Shown here: positions 18,214 through 27,497 of the stretch, piece after piece | Layout of the letters: every line of letters begins with the position of its first letter | Position numbering within the stretch: the stretch's first letter is position 1 | DNA from: an uncultured Planctomycetaceae bacterium | GTDB taxonomy: Bacteria > Planctomycetota > Planctomycetia > Planctomycetales > Planctomycetaceae | Reading direction: 5' to 3' | Length of the DNA: 32,930 nt | NCBI GenBank assembly: GCA_903861195.1 | Contig: CAIOTJ010000182.1 | Location: 1 to 32,930 of the forward strand | Translations under genes and position numbers: made by a program | The notes under the pieces: generated by a model | Told to the model about the DNA's origin: nothing | What the model saw: only the letters and a program-made list of their open reading frames with translations | The model's database searches: none

Positions 18214-19229
18214 TGGAATCGCGACAGAAACTGCTGCTGGGAGTTCTGGGCGGAGCCGTCGCCGCCTGGCAGGGATATGGTCTGCTCAACAGTTGGGTCT
18301 TGGGCCCGGTGACCAACCGACAGGATGAGATCACCCAGATCGAACGCAAGATCCAGGAGAAGGAACAGAGCAAGCTCCGCCAGCGCAAGGCGACCAAGCA
18401 GCTCAAGGATCTGGGTGAGCGCAGTCTGCCCCCCGATCCGGTCATCGCCGCCAATGCCTTCCAAAAGTTTCTCGACGAAATGGGAACCAGGGCGCAGTTG
18501 GCCAACATCGTCGTGGAACGCCCCCGCGCCGACAATCAGAAAAAAGAAAACACGTACTTCGCCGTGCATGGCATCCTCAAGGGGCAGGGGACCCTCGGAC
18601 AGGTCACCACCCTGCTGCACGAGATCCAGAAGTCGGGCCTCTTGACCCGCATCACCAACCTCAAACTGCAGTCCCAGGGGAAACAGGGAGATCCCAAGCT
18701 CAACGTCGAGCTCAGTATCGACGCGTTGGCCCTGGTCAGTTCGCCGGCCCGCAAGGAACTCTGGACGGCCGAGACCGCTCCCGGTCCCCTGGCGTCGGCG
18801 ACTGTTCCTGACGCCAAGTCGTTGGAGTCGATCGGAGCGAAAAATCTGTTCGTCCGGGCTTACAACGGGCCCCCGAAGCCTCCCGAACCTCCCGCGCCAC
18901 CCCCCCCTCCGCCTCCGCCTCCTCCGACCACTCCCCCCGAACCCTCGACGGCGGAATACGTCTATTTTGTTGGATCGGTCACTCGCAACGGGGTTCCCGA
19001 TGCCTTCCTGTTCGACCGCAGCAGCAACCGGCAGACTGTGCTCAAGCCCGGCAAAGAATTCGATGCCGGTGGCATGAAGGGCCGGGTCCTCAAGATCGCC
19101 GACAAGACCGTCACTCTGCTGGTGGGTGAAGACGAGTTCCAGCTGGAATTGGGGAAAAACCTCACCCAGATGCGCAAGCTCGCCAAGGCTCCCGCCGCCG
19201 AGGAAACGAAGACGCCCGAAGGAACCTGA
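18213..19229 (+). CDS. PilO-PilP (GspM/GspC-like) fusion protein
   Basis: 338 residues. An N-terminal inner-membrane helix (about 7-30) is followed by a coiled coil (QDEITQIERKIQEKEQSKLR) and a PilO/GspM-like domain to about 180 (FQKFLDEMGTRAQLANIVVE, GQVTTLLHEIQKSGLLTRIT). A Pro-rich linker at about 220-247 contains ten consecutive Pro. The C-terminal beta domain (248-320: YVYFVGSVTRNGVPDAFLFD, GMKGRVLKIADKTVTLLVGE) resembles the PilP/GspC homology region, which in other systems binds the secretin N0 domain. This would make the protein the bridge between the PilM-PilN platform and the GspD-like protein. PilO and PilP are normally separate genes. Starts on TGATG overlap with an AAGGAGG SD. 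It is the last gene of the operon. The PilP assignment is by motif shape and position. Confidence 0.8.
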   Translation: MESRQKLLLGVLGGAVAAWQGYGLLNSWVLGPVTNRQDEITQIERKIQEKEQSKLRQRKATKQLKDLGERSLPPDPVIAANAFQKFLDEMGTRAQLANIVVERPRADNQKKENTYFAVHGILKGQGTLGQVTTLLHEIQKSGLLTRITNLKLQSQGKQGDPKLNVELSIDALALVSSPARKELWTAETAPGPLASATVPDAKSLESIGAKNLFVRAYNGPPKPPEPPAPPPPPPPPPPTTPPEPSTAEYVYFVGSVTRNGVPDAFLFDRSSNRQTVLKPGKEFDAGGMKGRVLKIADKTVTLLVGEDEFQLELGKNLTQMRKLAKAPAAEETKTPEGT

Positions 19230-19400
19230 GGCCTGCGGGCCCGGCCGCTCGCGGCAAGCGGCAGGACCCCACCCGGCATACGCGAGTCGCGGCCGGCTGG
19301 TACCGACGCTGTCTCCGCCGAGCCTCAAGACGGGGCACTGACGGAAGTCTCCAGCAGCAGTCTGCCGACCATCCCCCCGGCTGGGAAGCCCGCGAGTCGC
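19230..19400. other. Convergent intergenic region with small hairpin
   Basis: 171 bases between the end of the secretion operon and the end of the minus-strand peptidase gene. A stem GCCGCT - 7 bases - AGCGGC lies at 19244-19262, 15 bases after the operon's last stop codon. No U-run follows, so terminator function is only possible. Confidence 0.35.
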
Positions 19401-20546
19401 TTACCGCTCCAGCGACAGGCTGTGGTGGCTGATCTGCAGCGGGCCCTGCTCAGTCACGACGTAGTTGTGCTCGAATCGCATTCCCCCCACCCCGGGGATG
19501 TAGAGGCCGGGCTCGAGAGTCACCACATCTCCGACCTCCAGGATCTCGTCGCTTTCCGGGACGAAGTACGGCGGCTCGGGATGACCCAGACCAATGCCAT
19601 GTCCCGCGTGATGGGGGAAATGCTGCGCCAATCCCGCCTTCTCCAGCGGGGCCCGGCAGGCGGCGTACACTTCGCGCCCTGTCTTGCCAGGGTGCAGGGC
19701 CTGCGTCGCCGCGGTCAGGGCCGACAGGCAGGCCGCATGCATCTCGCGCTGTGGGGGGCTGGGCTGTCCGTCACACACAAACGTCGTGCAGAAGTCGCCC
19801 CGATAGCCGTTGATCACCACCGAGTAATCGAGCAGCACCAACTCCCCGGCTTGCACCGCCCGGTTGGTGGCGGGGCCTCCCCCGGCCTCGGCTCCCGGTC
19901 CACTCACGAAATCGCCGTACACATGTACGGCACGTCCGGCCTGCTCCCCCGCCACACGCTGCACCAGCCGCTGCAGATCGAGCCCGGTCATGCCAGGTCG
20001 GACCTCGGCACGGGCGGCGGCCACCGCCGCCTCGGCCACCCGCAGGCTCTCGCGAATCTGCGCCTGTTCATCGGGATGCTTGGTCTTGCGCAGCACCCGC
20101 AGCTCGGGATCGAGATCGTGCAGTCTCAATCCAGGCTGCCTCTGGAGCAATCCCTCTATTTGTCCCCAGGGAACCTGCGAACGCTCGATCGCCAGGCCCG
20201 TCGGCGCGTGCGATTTCAGCCAGTCGGCTGTGGCCTGCGCCAGCAGCCCGCCGCGATGGGGGGCCGCCTCCACGCAGCGGTACCACAGCGGTTCAACCCG
20301 CTCGGTCACGAAGGCGGCCCGCGAAAAGGGCTCCTGCGCGTTGTCCGCCACCAGCACCGCGCCCCCCTGACGCGTCAGCAGCAGTGCCGCAGCCGATTCC
20401 TGCGAATTGAACACCGTCGCCGAGGCCTCGAAACCGGCCAGGTACATCAGGTGGGGACGGGCGGTGATCAGCGCGGTGTCGATGGTGGAGGGAAGTCGAT
20501 TCCACAACGCGGCTCGTCGCGCCAGGCAGCCTTGTTCGGTGATCAT
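19401..20546 (-). CDS. M24 family metallopeptidase (Xaa-Pro aminopeptidase-like)
   Basis: 381 residues, normal for the family. The N-terminal creatinase-like domain (about 1-150; HLMYLAGFEASATVFNS) is followed by the pita-bread catalytic domain. Five expected metal ligands are present: D240 (LLDYSVVING), D251 (GYRGDFCTTF), H316 (HHAGHGIGLGHPE), E345 (VTLEPGLYIP) and E359 (MRFEHNYVV). It should be a cytoplasmic dinuclear metal peptidase acting on X-Pro bonds or a related substrate. No signal peptide is seen. The ATG at 20546 has no clear SD. It lies 103 bases after the ABC exporter gene in the same direction, so co-transcription is possible; no functional link is evident. Confidence 0.93.
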   Translation of the reverse strand: MITEQGCLARRAALWNRLPSTIDTALITARPHLMYLAGFEASATVFNSQESAAALLLTRQGGAVLVADNAQEPFSRAAFVTERVEPLWYRCVEAAPHRGGLLAQATADWLKSHAPTGLAIERSQVPWGQIEGLLQRQPGLRLHDLDPELRVLRKTKHPDEQAQIRESLRVAEAAVAAARAEVRPGMTGLDLQRLVQRVAGEQAGRAVHVYGDFVSGPGAEAGGGPATNRAVQAGELVLLDYSVVINGYRGDFCTTFVCDGQPSPPQREMHAACLSALTAATQALHPGKTGREVYAACRAPLEKAGLAQHFPHHAGHGIGLGHPEPPYFVPESDEILEVGDVVTLEPGLYIPGVGGMRFEHNYVVTEQGPLQISHHSLSLER

Positions 20547-20649
20547 CGTGTGACGGGGTGAGAAAGGAGATTGTCAATCTTGGAAGCGGAAAGCCCCGCC
20601 CGAAGTTTAGCCCCGGTACGATCCGGGAACCATTCCGGCCCCCATGCCT

Positions 20650-22542
20650 TCAGCATCCGGCGGCACTGGCGGTTGGTGAGGGGGCGATGTCCGTCGCAGC
20701 GCGTCCCTCCGGGCTCTCGATGAAGCTGCGGCACAATTCGCTGTACTTTCCACCCAGGGTCAGCAGTTCGTTGTGCGTGCCCCGCTCGACCAGGTGTCCC
20801 TGGTCCAACACCAGAACCACGTCGGCATGGCGGATGGTCGACAGTCGATGGGCCACCACAAAGCTGGTGCGCCCCGCCAGCAACCGGGTCAGCGCCTTCT
20901 GGATCCGCAACTCGGTCAGAGTGTCGATGGCGCTGGTCGCCTCGTCGAGAATGAGAATCCGCGGATCCGCCAGCATCGCCCGTGTGAAGCAGACCAGTTG
21001 CCGTTGCCCCAACGACAGCTTGGCCCCCCGCTCACCGACGACCGTGTCGAACCCTTCCGACAGTTTCTCGAACAAGTCCAGGCAGTCGAGTTGACGTGCC
21101 GCCTCGGCGATCTCGGCGTCGGTCGCCCCCGGGCGTCCCACCCGGATGTTCTCGCGGACCGTTCCCGTGAACAGGAAGTTCTGCTGCAGCACCAGCCCCA
21201 TCTGGTGATGCAGCGAGTTGCCAGTCACCTCCCGCAGATCGTGCCCGTCGATCAGCACCCGCCCTTCCTGCGCCAGGTAAAACCGGGCGAGCAGGCTGAT
21301 GATCGTGGTCTTCCCCGAGCCCGTATGCCCCACCAAAGCCACCGTCTGCCCCGGGGCAATCCGGAAATCCACCGCATGCAGCACGGGACGGTCCGGCTGG
21401 TACGCGAAGGTAACCCGTTCAAATGTCACCTCGCCCCGCACGGCGGGCAGGGGACGGGCCGTCGCGCTGTCGGTCCAGTCGGGTGGGGTGTCGATCAATT
21501 GGAACACCCGTTCCGCACCGGCCATCGCAGTCAGGGCCTGGTTGTATTGGTTCCCCAACATCTGGATTGGGCTGAAGAAAATGTTCGCCAGAAAGAAAAA
21601 CTGGATGAGGTCGCCGGGGGCCATGCCGGGTTCGGCATACAGCACCCGGTAACCGCCAATCAGCAACAGCGCCGCGATGAAGAGTTGGGCGTTGGTCTCA
21701 AGCAGCGGCAGAAAGACCCCCGCCGTCCGCTGAGCCGACATGTTGTAGCGGGCATGGTCACGCAGCAGATCGCCAAACAGAGTGGCGTTCAATTCCTGCC
21801 GGACGAAACCCTGCGTCACACGAATGCCCGTCACCGATTCGGCCAGCGTTCCCGTAATCCGGCTGAAGCTCTCCTGGATCGCCCGGTAGGCCCGACTCAG
21901 CCGTTTGCGAAAATACCGGTTCAGTCCCCACATCACCGGGGTCATCGCCAGCACCACCAGGAACATCACCCGATCGTAATACAGCATCAGACCGGCGGAG
22001 ACGAGCATCTGCCCCGCTCCCACCAGGGTCACAAACAGCACATCCTGCACTCCCACCCGCATGGCTTCGCAGTCGGAGGTCACCCGGCTGATGATGCGGC
22101 CAATCTTCGTGCGGTTGTACCACCCGAGGGGCATGGCCTGCAGGTGCCGGAAGATCTGTTGCTGCAGGTCATGGACAATCGTCTCACCCAGTTCCAGGGC
22201 GAGCCGCTGGCGGAAGTGAAAGTTGAAGTTGGTCCACGCGGCCAGCAGCAGCAGGCCCAGTGCTCCCAGCACAATCGTGGGGAACGGAGCCCCCTGGGCA
22301 ATCGGGCCGTTGATGACCGCCCCAATGGTCCAGGCCACAAGCGGCAGTTGAATCGCCCGCAGAAAGACCGTCAGCAACAGCCAATTCCGCTTGCGGGCAT
22401 GGGGCTGAGTGTAGCGCAGCAGCCGGCGAATCAGTCCGAAGTCGAGCGGCCGTTCGCGGGCCTCCTTTTCGGGATCACGCTGGATATTGGTGAGCGAAAC
22501 ACCGCGACCCGCAGGGTCGGCGACAGGGGGGGGGGCAGGCAT
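20650..22542 (-). CDS. ABC exporter, fused membrane and ATPase domains (MsbA/MdlB-like)
   Basis: 630 residues from the ATG at 22542. The open frame extends 93 codons further upstream, but that stretch lacks family likeness, so the shorter start is preferred. The type I exporter membrane domain (about 60-350) includes TKIGRIISRVTSDCEAMRVG, typical of this family. The nucleotide-binding domain has Walker A GHTGSGKTT (about 405-413), Q-loop LVLQQNFLFTGTVRENIRVG, signature LSLGQRQL (about 509), Walker B ILILDEATSAID (about 529-540) and the H-loop VAHRLSTIRHAD. All catalytic motifs are intact. Such half-transporters dimerise and export lipids, drugs or peptides; the substrate is not predictable here. 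It is downstream of another ABC ATPase by 182 bases. Confidence 0.95.
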   Translation of the reverse strand: MPAPPPVADPAGRGVSLTNIQRDPEKEARERPLDFGLIRRLLRYTQPHARKRNWLLLTVFLRAIQLPLVAWTIGAVINGPIAQGAPFPTIVLGALGLLLLAAWTNFNFHFRQRLALELGETIVHDLQQQIFRHLQAMPLGWYNRTKIGRIISRVTSDCEAMRVGVQDVLFVTLVGAGQMLVSAGLMLYYDRVMFLVVLAMTPVMWGLNRYFRKRLSRAYRAIQESFSRITGTLAESVTGIRVTQGFVRQELNATLFGDLLRDHARYNMSAQRTAGVFLPLLETNAQLFIAALLLIGGYRVLYAEPGMAPGDLIQFFFLANIFFSPIQMLGNQYNQALTAMAGAERVFQLIDTPPDWTDSATARPLPAVRGEVTFERVTFAYQPDRPVLHAVDFRIAPGQTVALVGHTGSGKTTIISLLARFYLAQEGRVLIDGHDLREVTGNSLHHQMGLVLQQNFLFTGTVRENIRVGRPGATDAEIAEAARQLDCLDLFEKLSEGFDTVVGERGAKLSLGQRQLVCFTRAMLADPRILILDEATSAIDTLTELRIQKALTRLLAGRTSFVVAHRLSTIRHADVVLVLDQGHLVERGTHNELLTLGGKYSELCRSFIESPEGRAATDIAPSPTASAAGC

Positions 22543-22724
22543 GGACCGGGGGAAGACACGGGAGTGGCCGCGAATCCCATCCCGGCCGTGATCTCGAAGT
22601 GTAACGATCGCGTGGTATGACGCAATGCGCCGACCGATCGGGGGCTCTGGAGGAGACTTCGGGTCGCGCTGCCGCGGCACACGCGTCGGCTCCGGCCGCC
22701 CAGTCCGGCCCACCCAGCCGCAAT

Positions 22725-23507
22725 TCAGCTGCCGCGGGGGGGCTCCGACGACTGGTTGTGTCCCGAAAGCAGCGGTCCGGTCGTCGACCAGCGCAGAAAG
22801 ATCTGCATCAGCGAGTCGCACCCGCTCCGCTCGCGCAGTTCGCCCAGCGTCCCCTCCGCCACCAGCCGGCCCCGGTGCATCAGGCCAAACCGGCTGCAGA
22901 GCCGCTCGGCCTCATCCAGGTGGTGCGTGCAGAGAATCACCGACTTCCCCTGAGACTTCAGCAGTTCGATGAACTCAATGATCACCTGCGTCCCCAGCAC
23001 GTCGAGCCCCAGCGTCGGCTCGTCCAGCAGCATCACGGGGGGCTGGTGGATCAGCGAGCGGGCCAGGTTGACCCGCTGTTTCTGCCCCGTGCTCAAATTG
23101 GAACAAAACCGGTCCAGCAGTTCGTCAAGCCCCAGCAGTTCGGACAGACGGGTCAGTTCCAACTGCGCCTGCGCCGGAGGCACGCGGTACAGGTCGGCGA
23201 AAAACAGCAGCATCTCGCGCACCGTGAGATGCTGGTACAACCCGGTCCCCGCCGACACCACCCCCACCCGCCGCTTGACCTCGTCAGGATCCTCCATCGA
23301 CCGGAACCCCGCGATGCTGGCATAGCCCGAGGTCGGACTCAGCAGACCCAACAGCATCCGCAGCGTGGTGGTCTTGCCTGCGCCGTTCGGCCCCAGCAGG
23401 CCATACACCTCACCGGGGGCCACGGTGAACGTCACCCCATCGACCGCCCGGAGGATGGTCCCTCCGGGCAGGGGATACTCCTTGGTCAGCTCGCGGACGG
23501 TGATCAT
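22725..23507 (-). CDS. ABC transporter ATP-binding protein (NatA/CcmA-like)
   Basis: 260 residues from ATG 23507 (MITVRELTKEYPLPGG); the frame extends upstream into rpoD but without family likeness. Walker A GPNGAGKTT (about 39-47), signature LSTGQKQR (about 138-145), Walker B VMLLDEPTLGLD (about 158-169) and the H-loop LCTHHLDEAERLCSRFG are intact. The length and motifs match ATPases that pair with ABC-2 permeases, as in sodium or drug export (NatA) or gliding-type transporters. No such permease is adjacent: upstream is rpoD (40 bases away) and downstream is a self-contained exporter. It is probably transcribed with dnaG and rpoD. The partner permease must be elsewhere or has been lost. Confidence 0.92.
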   Translation of the reverse strand: MITVRELTKEYPLPGGTILRAVDGVTFTVAPGEVYGLLGPNGAGKTTTLRMLLGLLSPTSGYASIAGFRSMEDPDEVKRRVGVVSAGTGLYQHLTVREMLLFFADLYRVPPAQAQLELTRLSELLGLDELLDRFCSNLSTGQKQRVNLARSLIHQPPVMLLDEPTLGLDVLGTQVIIEFIELLKSQGKSVILCTHHLDEAERLCSRFGLMHRGRLVAEGTLGELRERSGCDSLMQIFLRWSTTGPLLSGHNQSSEPPRGS

Positions 23508-23547
23508 ACGACCGATTCCGGGGTCGACCGGGGAAACAGAAAAAAAT

Positions 23548-25194
23548 CTACCGCGGAATGGTACCCAGCGATTCCAGGAACCCTTCGAGCTGACGGGCCC
23601 GCACTGGATGCTGCAGCTTGCGCACCGCCTTGGCCTCGATCTGCCGGACCCGTTCCCGGGTGACCTGGAAGATCCGCCCCACCTCTTCGAGAGTGTAGGT
23701 GTAGCCATCCCCCAGCCCATACCGCAGCTTGATGATCTCGCGCTCGCGATAGGTCAGTGTCTTGAGCACAAAATCGATCTTCTCACGCAACATCTCGCGA
23801 GCCGCCACCTGCGTGGGACCGCTCTCCGACGGATCCTCGATAAAGTCGCCGAAGTAGCTGTCTTCCCCGTCGCCAATCGGTCGATCGAGGCTGATGGGCT
23901 GCCGGGCGATGCGCATCACCCGCCGTGTCTCTTCGAGCGGAATCTGGGCGAAGGCGGCCATTTCTTCCAGCGTCGGTTCGCGGCCGTTCTGCTGTTCGAG
24001 CAGCTTGCTGGCCCGCCGCAGCCGGGTCACCTGCTCGATCATGTGCACTGGAATGCGAATCGTCCGGGCCTGGTCGGCAATCGCCCGGGTGATCGCCTGG
24101 CGAATCCACCACGTGGCGTAGGTCGAGAACTTGTAGCCCCGCCGATACTCGTACTTCTCAACCGCCCGCATCAACCCCGTGTTCCCCTCCTGAATCAGGT
24201 CGAGAAAACTCATCCCGCGGTTGCGGTACTTCTTGGCGATCGACACCACCAGCCGCAGGTTGCCTCCCGACAGGTCGCGCATCGCCTGCTCGTGTTCCGC
24301 CTGCCGCTGCTGCACCACCTGCAGCCGCCGCCGCAACGCCGCCGGCGATTCCTGGGCAATCCGCACCAGATCCCCCAGCTCACGCTGCAGGTTGGCCCGG
24401 TGTTCCTTCCCCTCGGGGCGTTCCGAGGCCTGCGCGATCAACCGTTCCAGATCGGTCATCCGGTCCGAGATTTGGCGCAGCTTGGTCAAGCCGGGCATGA
24501 GCCGGCTGGTCCGCAGGCTCAGCTCTTCAATCAGGGTCACCATCTTGCTCCGCCGACCCGTCAGCGACCGGGCAATCGCGTCGGCCTGCGTCGTGGAAAT
24601 CTCGGGATGATGCAGCTGCTGGAAGTCCCCCATGTTCTGCCGGCGCAGCTCCTGCAGCGTCTTCAGGTTCAACGGCAGCCGCCGGGTGATCTGATCTTTC
24701 TCCAACCCCTCGGTCAGAGCGATCTTGATGGTCCGGTCGAAGGGAAGTTCGCCCGACAGCACCTTGTCGAGCGTGTCGACCGCCCACTGGATCATGAATT
24801 CACTCAGCAACAGCTCCCTCCGAAACTGCCTCCGCGTGATCTCGATCTTCTTCGCCAGTGAAATCTCCTGCCGGCGTGTCAGCAGGGGAATCTCCCCCAT
24901 CTGTGCCAGGTAGACCCGCACCGGGTCGTCCATCCGGCGCGAACCCTCCAGCTTCAGGTCGACCGCCGCCTTGGACCGCTGCCGGGGTTTCTTGACCGCC
25001 GCCGGCGCCGCCGGGAGATCGGCCTCCACGCGGATCTCCAAACCCAGCTCCTGCAGCGAACTCAGCAGGTTGTCGAGTTTCTCGGGATTGACCGCTTCGT
25101 CAGGCAGGTAGTCGTTCACCTGGGCGAAAGTCAGGAAGCCCTGCTCTTTGCCGATTTCAACCAGTGATTTCAGTTGGTCATCAAACGTGTGCAT
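23548..25194 (-). CDS. rpoD: Primary sigma factor RpoD (sigma70)
   Basis: 548 residues. A short region 1.1 (about 1-60; [20 protein letters not shown]) is followed by region 1.2 ([20 protein letters not shown], about 89-108), a non-conserved region (about 120-300), regions 2.1-2.4 (about 311-385; [39 protein letters not shown]), region 3 and region 4 (about 465-535; [40 protein letters not shown]). It directs RNA polymerase to housekeeping promoters. The ATG lies inside the end of dnaG (14-base overlap), the classical dnaG-rpoD arrangement of the macromolecular-synthesis operon. The 40-base gap to the ABC ATPase gene suggests read-through. Confidence 0.97.
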   Translation of the reverse strand: MHTFDDQLKSLVEIGKEQGFLTFAQVNDYLPDEAVNPEKLDNLLSSLQELGLEIRVEADLPAAPAAVKKPRQRSKAAVDLKLEGSRRMDDPVRVYLAQMGEIPLLTRRQEISLAKKIEITRRQFRRELLLSEFMIQWAVDTLDKVLSGELPFDRTIKIALTEGLEKDQITRRLPLNLKTLQELRRQNMGDFQQLHHPEISTTQADAIARSLTGRRSKMVTLIEELSLRTSRLMPGLTKLRQISDRMTDLERLIAQASERPEGKEHRANLQRELGDLVRIAQESPAALRRRLQVVQQRQAEHEQAMRDLSGGNLRLVVSIAKKYRNRGMSFLDLIQEGNTGLMRAVEKYEYRRGYKFSTYATWWIRQAITRAIADQARTIRIPVHMIEQVTRLRRASKLLEQQNGREPTLEEMAAFAQIPLEETRRVMRIARQPISLDRPIGDGEDSYFGDFIEDPSESGPTQVAAREMLREKIDFVLKTLTYREREIIKLRYGLGDGYTYTLEEVGRIFQVTRERVRQIEAKAVRKLQHPVRARQLEGFLESLGTIPR

Positions 25195-27154
25195 CGTTGG
25201 ACTCTCCCGGCTGGGCCATCCCGGAGGGACGGCGGGCGCGCGACGCGTGCAGCTTCATGGCACGGCGCAGGCGTTGTTTCGCCATTTCATCAAGTGCCTC
25301 TGGAGTTGCCGGTCCCGGAACCGCTGCGATCGGTTCCTCCGCCAACTCGTGCACAGGTTCTGTCGAATGCATTTCCAATTCGCGTTTCCGCCGGTAATAC
25401 TCCAGCAGATGCCTGAGAAGTTCAGGACGGGGCGCGGCCTGACGGGCCCGCTCATCGACTTCAACCGCCAGTCGAGACAACGCCAGATCCTCAATCTGTA
25501 AAGTCAACCGTTCGAACGACGGCGACTGCCCGCCCGCCAGCGTCAACAGGCACAACTCGTATAACCGCCGCAGTCCCACATGTTGAAACTCGGCGGGCGA
25601 CACCTCTCGTGCCGCCAATTCCGCCTGCTCCGGATGGGCAAACAGCGCCAGCAGCAAGTCGAGTTCCGCCTGCTCGTCCCGTGTGGGGAATTTCGGCAGC
25701 GGGGGAATCGTCAGTACCGGAGTCGTGGCCGGCGCGGTCGTCCCCCCCGGGCGATTCCCGGTCGCGAATTCGACCGGCCGCGGAATCTCCCCCCGCTGCT
25801 GCCGGGCCTGACGCAGGTCCCGCAGCCGATCCCGGATGAAAGCCTCCCCCACCTTCAATCGCTGCGCCAGACGCCCCAGGATAATCTGCTCCCGCTCGCG
25901 CCACTTCGCCGCCAATCCCGCCCCTTCCGCCGCTGGAACCTCCAGCAGAATCTCGAGCATCTCCTGCAGGATGCGGTGCCGGCTGTCGATCGAGTCGACC
26001 CCGTACCGTTCAACCACCAGCCGGTACTTGTACTCCCACGCCTCGACCGACTGGGTCAACAGCCCGCGCAGCGCCTCGGCCCCCTGGGCCATCAGAAAAT
26101 CGGCCGGGTCTTGCCCCCCGGGCAAGGTCAGCGTCCGCAGGTCAATCTCCTGCGACAGAAACTTCACCAGCGCCCGCTCGGTCGCCTTCTGCCCCGCGAC
26201 GTCGCCGTCAAACAGCAGAATCACCCGGCGGGCAAACCGCTTCAGCAGCGAGACGTGGTTGTCGTTGAGGGCCGTCCCCAGCGTCCCCACCACGTTCTTC
26301 AGCCCAAATTGATGTGCCATGATGCAGTCGGTGTACCCCTCGGTCACCACCACCGTGTCCGACTTGCTGATCGTCTCCCGCGCCTCATCCAGGCCATACA
26401 CCAGCTTGCTCTTCAGGAACAGCGGGTATTCGTCGGTGTTCAGATACTTCGGCCCGTCCGCGTACCGACTGTCGGGCATGACCCGCCCGCCAAACGCCAC
26501 CGGCCGCCGCTGCGCATCGCGGATCGGAAACAACACCCGGTCCACGAAACAGTCGTACCAGCCCCCCCGGCCCTCCCGCTCCTTCACCAGCTTCACGCCC
26601 GCCAGTTCGGCAATCGTGTATTTGCCCCGCGCCCGCCCAATCAGCCATTCCCACTCATCGGGATGGAACCCCAGACGAAACCGCACCATCGACTCGTCGC
26701 TGATTCCCCGGTCCCGTAAATACTTCCGCGCCCGCAGGGCCGTCGGCGACTCCAGCAAAAATTCATGAAACTGCTGCTCGGCCCAGGCCACCACCTGGTA
26801 CATCTTCTGTTTGGCGTCGACCGTCGGCCCCGCGGGTCCCGGCCGCAGTTGCTTGGGCATCTCCAGCCCCGCCCGGTTCGCCAGCAACTCCAACGCCTCG
26901 CGAAACTCCACCCGGTCCCGCAACATCACAAAGCTGAAACAGTCCCCCCCCGCGTCACACACCCAGCAGCGGAAACTCTGCCGGTCGGTGTAGACGTGCA
27001 TCGACGGGTTGTGGTCTTCATGGAACGGACAGAGTCCCACATAGTCCCGACCACCCCGCTGGGGGCGCAGCGCCACACTCTCTCCCACCAGGGAAAGCAA
27101 ATCGGTGCGGCTGCGCACCTGCTCTTTGAAATCGTCGTTCAGCAGACGATTCAC
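25181..27154 (-). CDS. dnaG: DNA primase DnaG
   Basis: 657 residues from GTG 27154. A TTG six bases upstream (27160) is also in frame, but GGGAG (27161-27165) stands six bases from the GTG and touches the TTG, so the GTG is chosen. Zinc-binding domain: C42-x2-H45 and C63-x2-C66 ([31 protein letters not shown]). The RNA-polymerase core contains the toprim motifs [13 protein letters not shown] (about 269) and [12 protein letters not shown] (about 313), plus FGGRVMPDS and [11 protein letters not shown]. The C-terminal ~180 residues form the DnaB-interacting helical region, less conserved and with a Pro/Thr-rich linker near 460-485. It synthesises RNA primers for replication. It leads the dnaG-rpoD transcript. 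Confidence 0.97.
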   Translation of the reverse strand: MNRLLNDDFKEQVRSRTDLLSLVGESVALRPQRGGRDYVGLCPFHEDHNPSMHVYTDRQSFRCWVCDAGGDCFSFVMLRDRVEFREALELLANRAGLEMPKQLRPGPAGPTVDAKQKMYQVVAWAEQQFHEFLLESPTALRARKYLRDRGISDESMVRFRLGFHPDEWEWLIGRARGKYTIAELAGVKLVKEREGRGGWYDCFVDRVLFPIRDAQRRPVAFGGRVMPDSRYADGPKYLNTDEYPLFLKSKLVYGLDEARETISKSDTVVVTEGYTDCIMAHQFGLKNVVGTLGTALNDNHVSLLKRFARRVILLFDGDVAGQKATERALVKFLSQEIDLRTLTLPGGQDPADFLMAQGAEALRGLLTQSVEAWEYKYRLVVERYGVDSIDSRHRILQEMLEILLEVPAAEGAGLAAKWREREQIILGRLAQRLKVGEAFIRDRLRDLRQARQQRGEIPRPVEFATGNRPGGTTAPATTPVLTIPPLPKFPTRDEQAELDLLLALFAHPEQAELAAREVSPAEFQHVGLRRLYELCLLTLAGGQSPSFERLTLQIEDLALSRLAVEVDERARQAAPRPELLRHLLEYYRRKRELEMHSTEPVHELAEEPIAAVPGPATPEALDEMAKQRLRRAMKLHASRARRPSGMAQPGESNDAHV

Positions 27155-27338
27155 AATCAACTCCCGTGACCTGCGGGAAGGCCATGCCCCATGCAGATTG
27201 GATCATCCTGATCCTTCGGCCTGCCCCGGATCCTTCCAGGGGAGTGGTCCGCCTCATTTCATCTTCTGTTCAGGCGTCCCGGAGCGCTCCCGGTTCAGCC
27301 CGCCGCGTTACAATCGACTGCGGAGAGAACGGATAGGG
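27155..27338 (-). promoter_or_regulatory. Predicted dnaG-rpoD 5' leader with small hairpins
   Basis: If transcription starts about seven bases after the -10 box, the mRNA leader is roughly 175 bases. It contains GGATCA-TCC-TGATCC (27200-27214, perfect 6-bp stem), a 10-bp palindrome GGAGCGCTCC (27281-27290) and the SD GGGAG (27161-27165). No known riboswitch was recognised. The role of these stems is not known. Confidence 0.4.
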
Positions 27339-27366
27339 ATTCTACCGGGCCCAGACGGGTGGTCAA
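27339..27366 (-). promoter_or_regulatory. Sigma70-type promoter for dnaG-rpoD
   Basis: On the minus strand TTGACC (27366-27361) is followed after exactly 16 bases by TAGAAT (27344-27339). Each hexamer matches five of six consensus positions (TTGACA, TATAAT). It faces dnaG with no gene in between. It is the best promoter match noticed in the window. If real, RpoD transcription would depend on a sigma70-type site, allowing autoregulation. Confidence 0.6.
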
Positions 27367-27497
27367 GATGGCTTTCTCCAAGTCGTTGTCTCGCGGGCAC
27401 TTGAATTTCCCGATCAGCCCCGTACCACAGCCCCCATCCCACCGAACGCCCGACCTGTCCCGTCCCCCCCCAACGGAATCGACCTCCGCTCCCGCAG

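Noticed and set aside
22543-22821. N-terminal extension of the ABC exporter from 22821
   Set aside because: It would overlap the 3' end of the upstream ABC ATPase gene by 97 bases and add 93 residues with no ABC-exporter likeness.
23365-24861. 498-codon plus-strand open frame opposite rpoD
   Set aside because: rpoD is unambiguous on the other strand; the antisense frame has only shadow composition.
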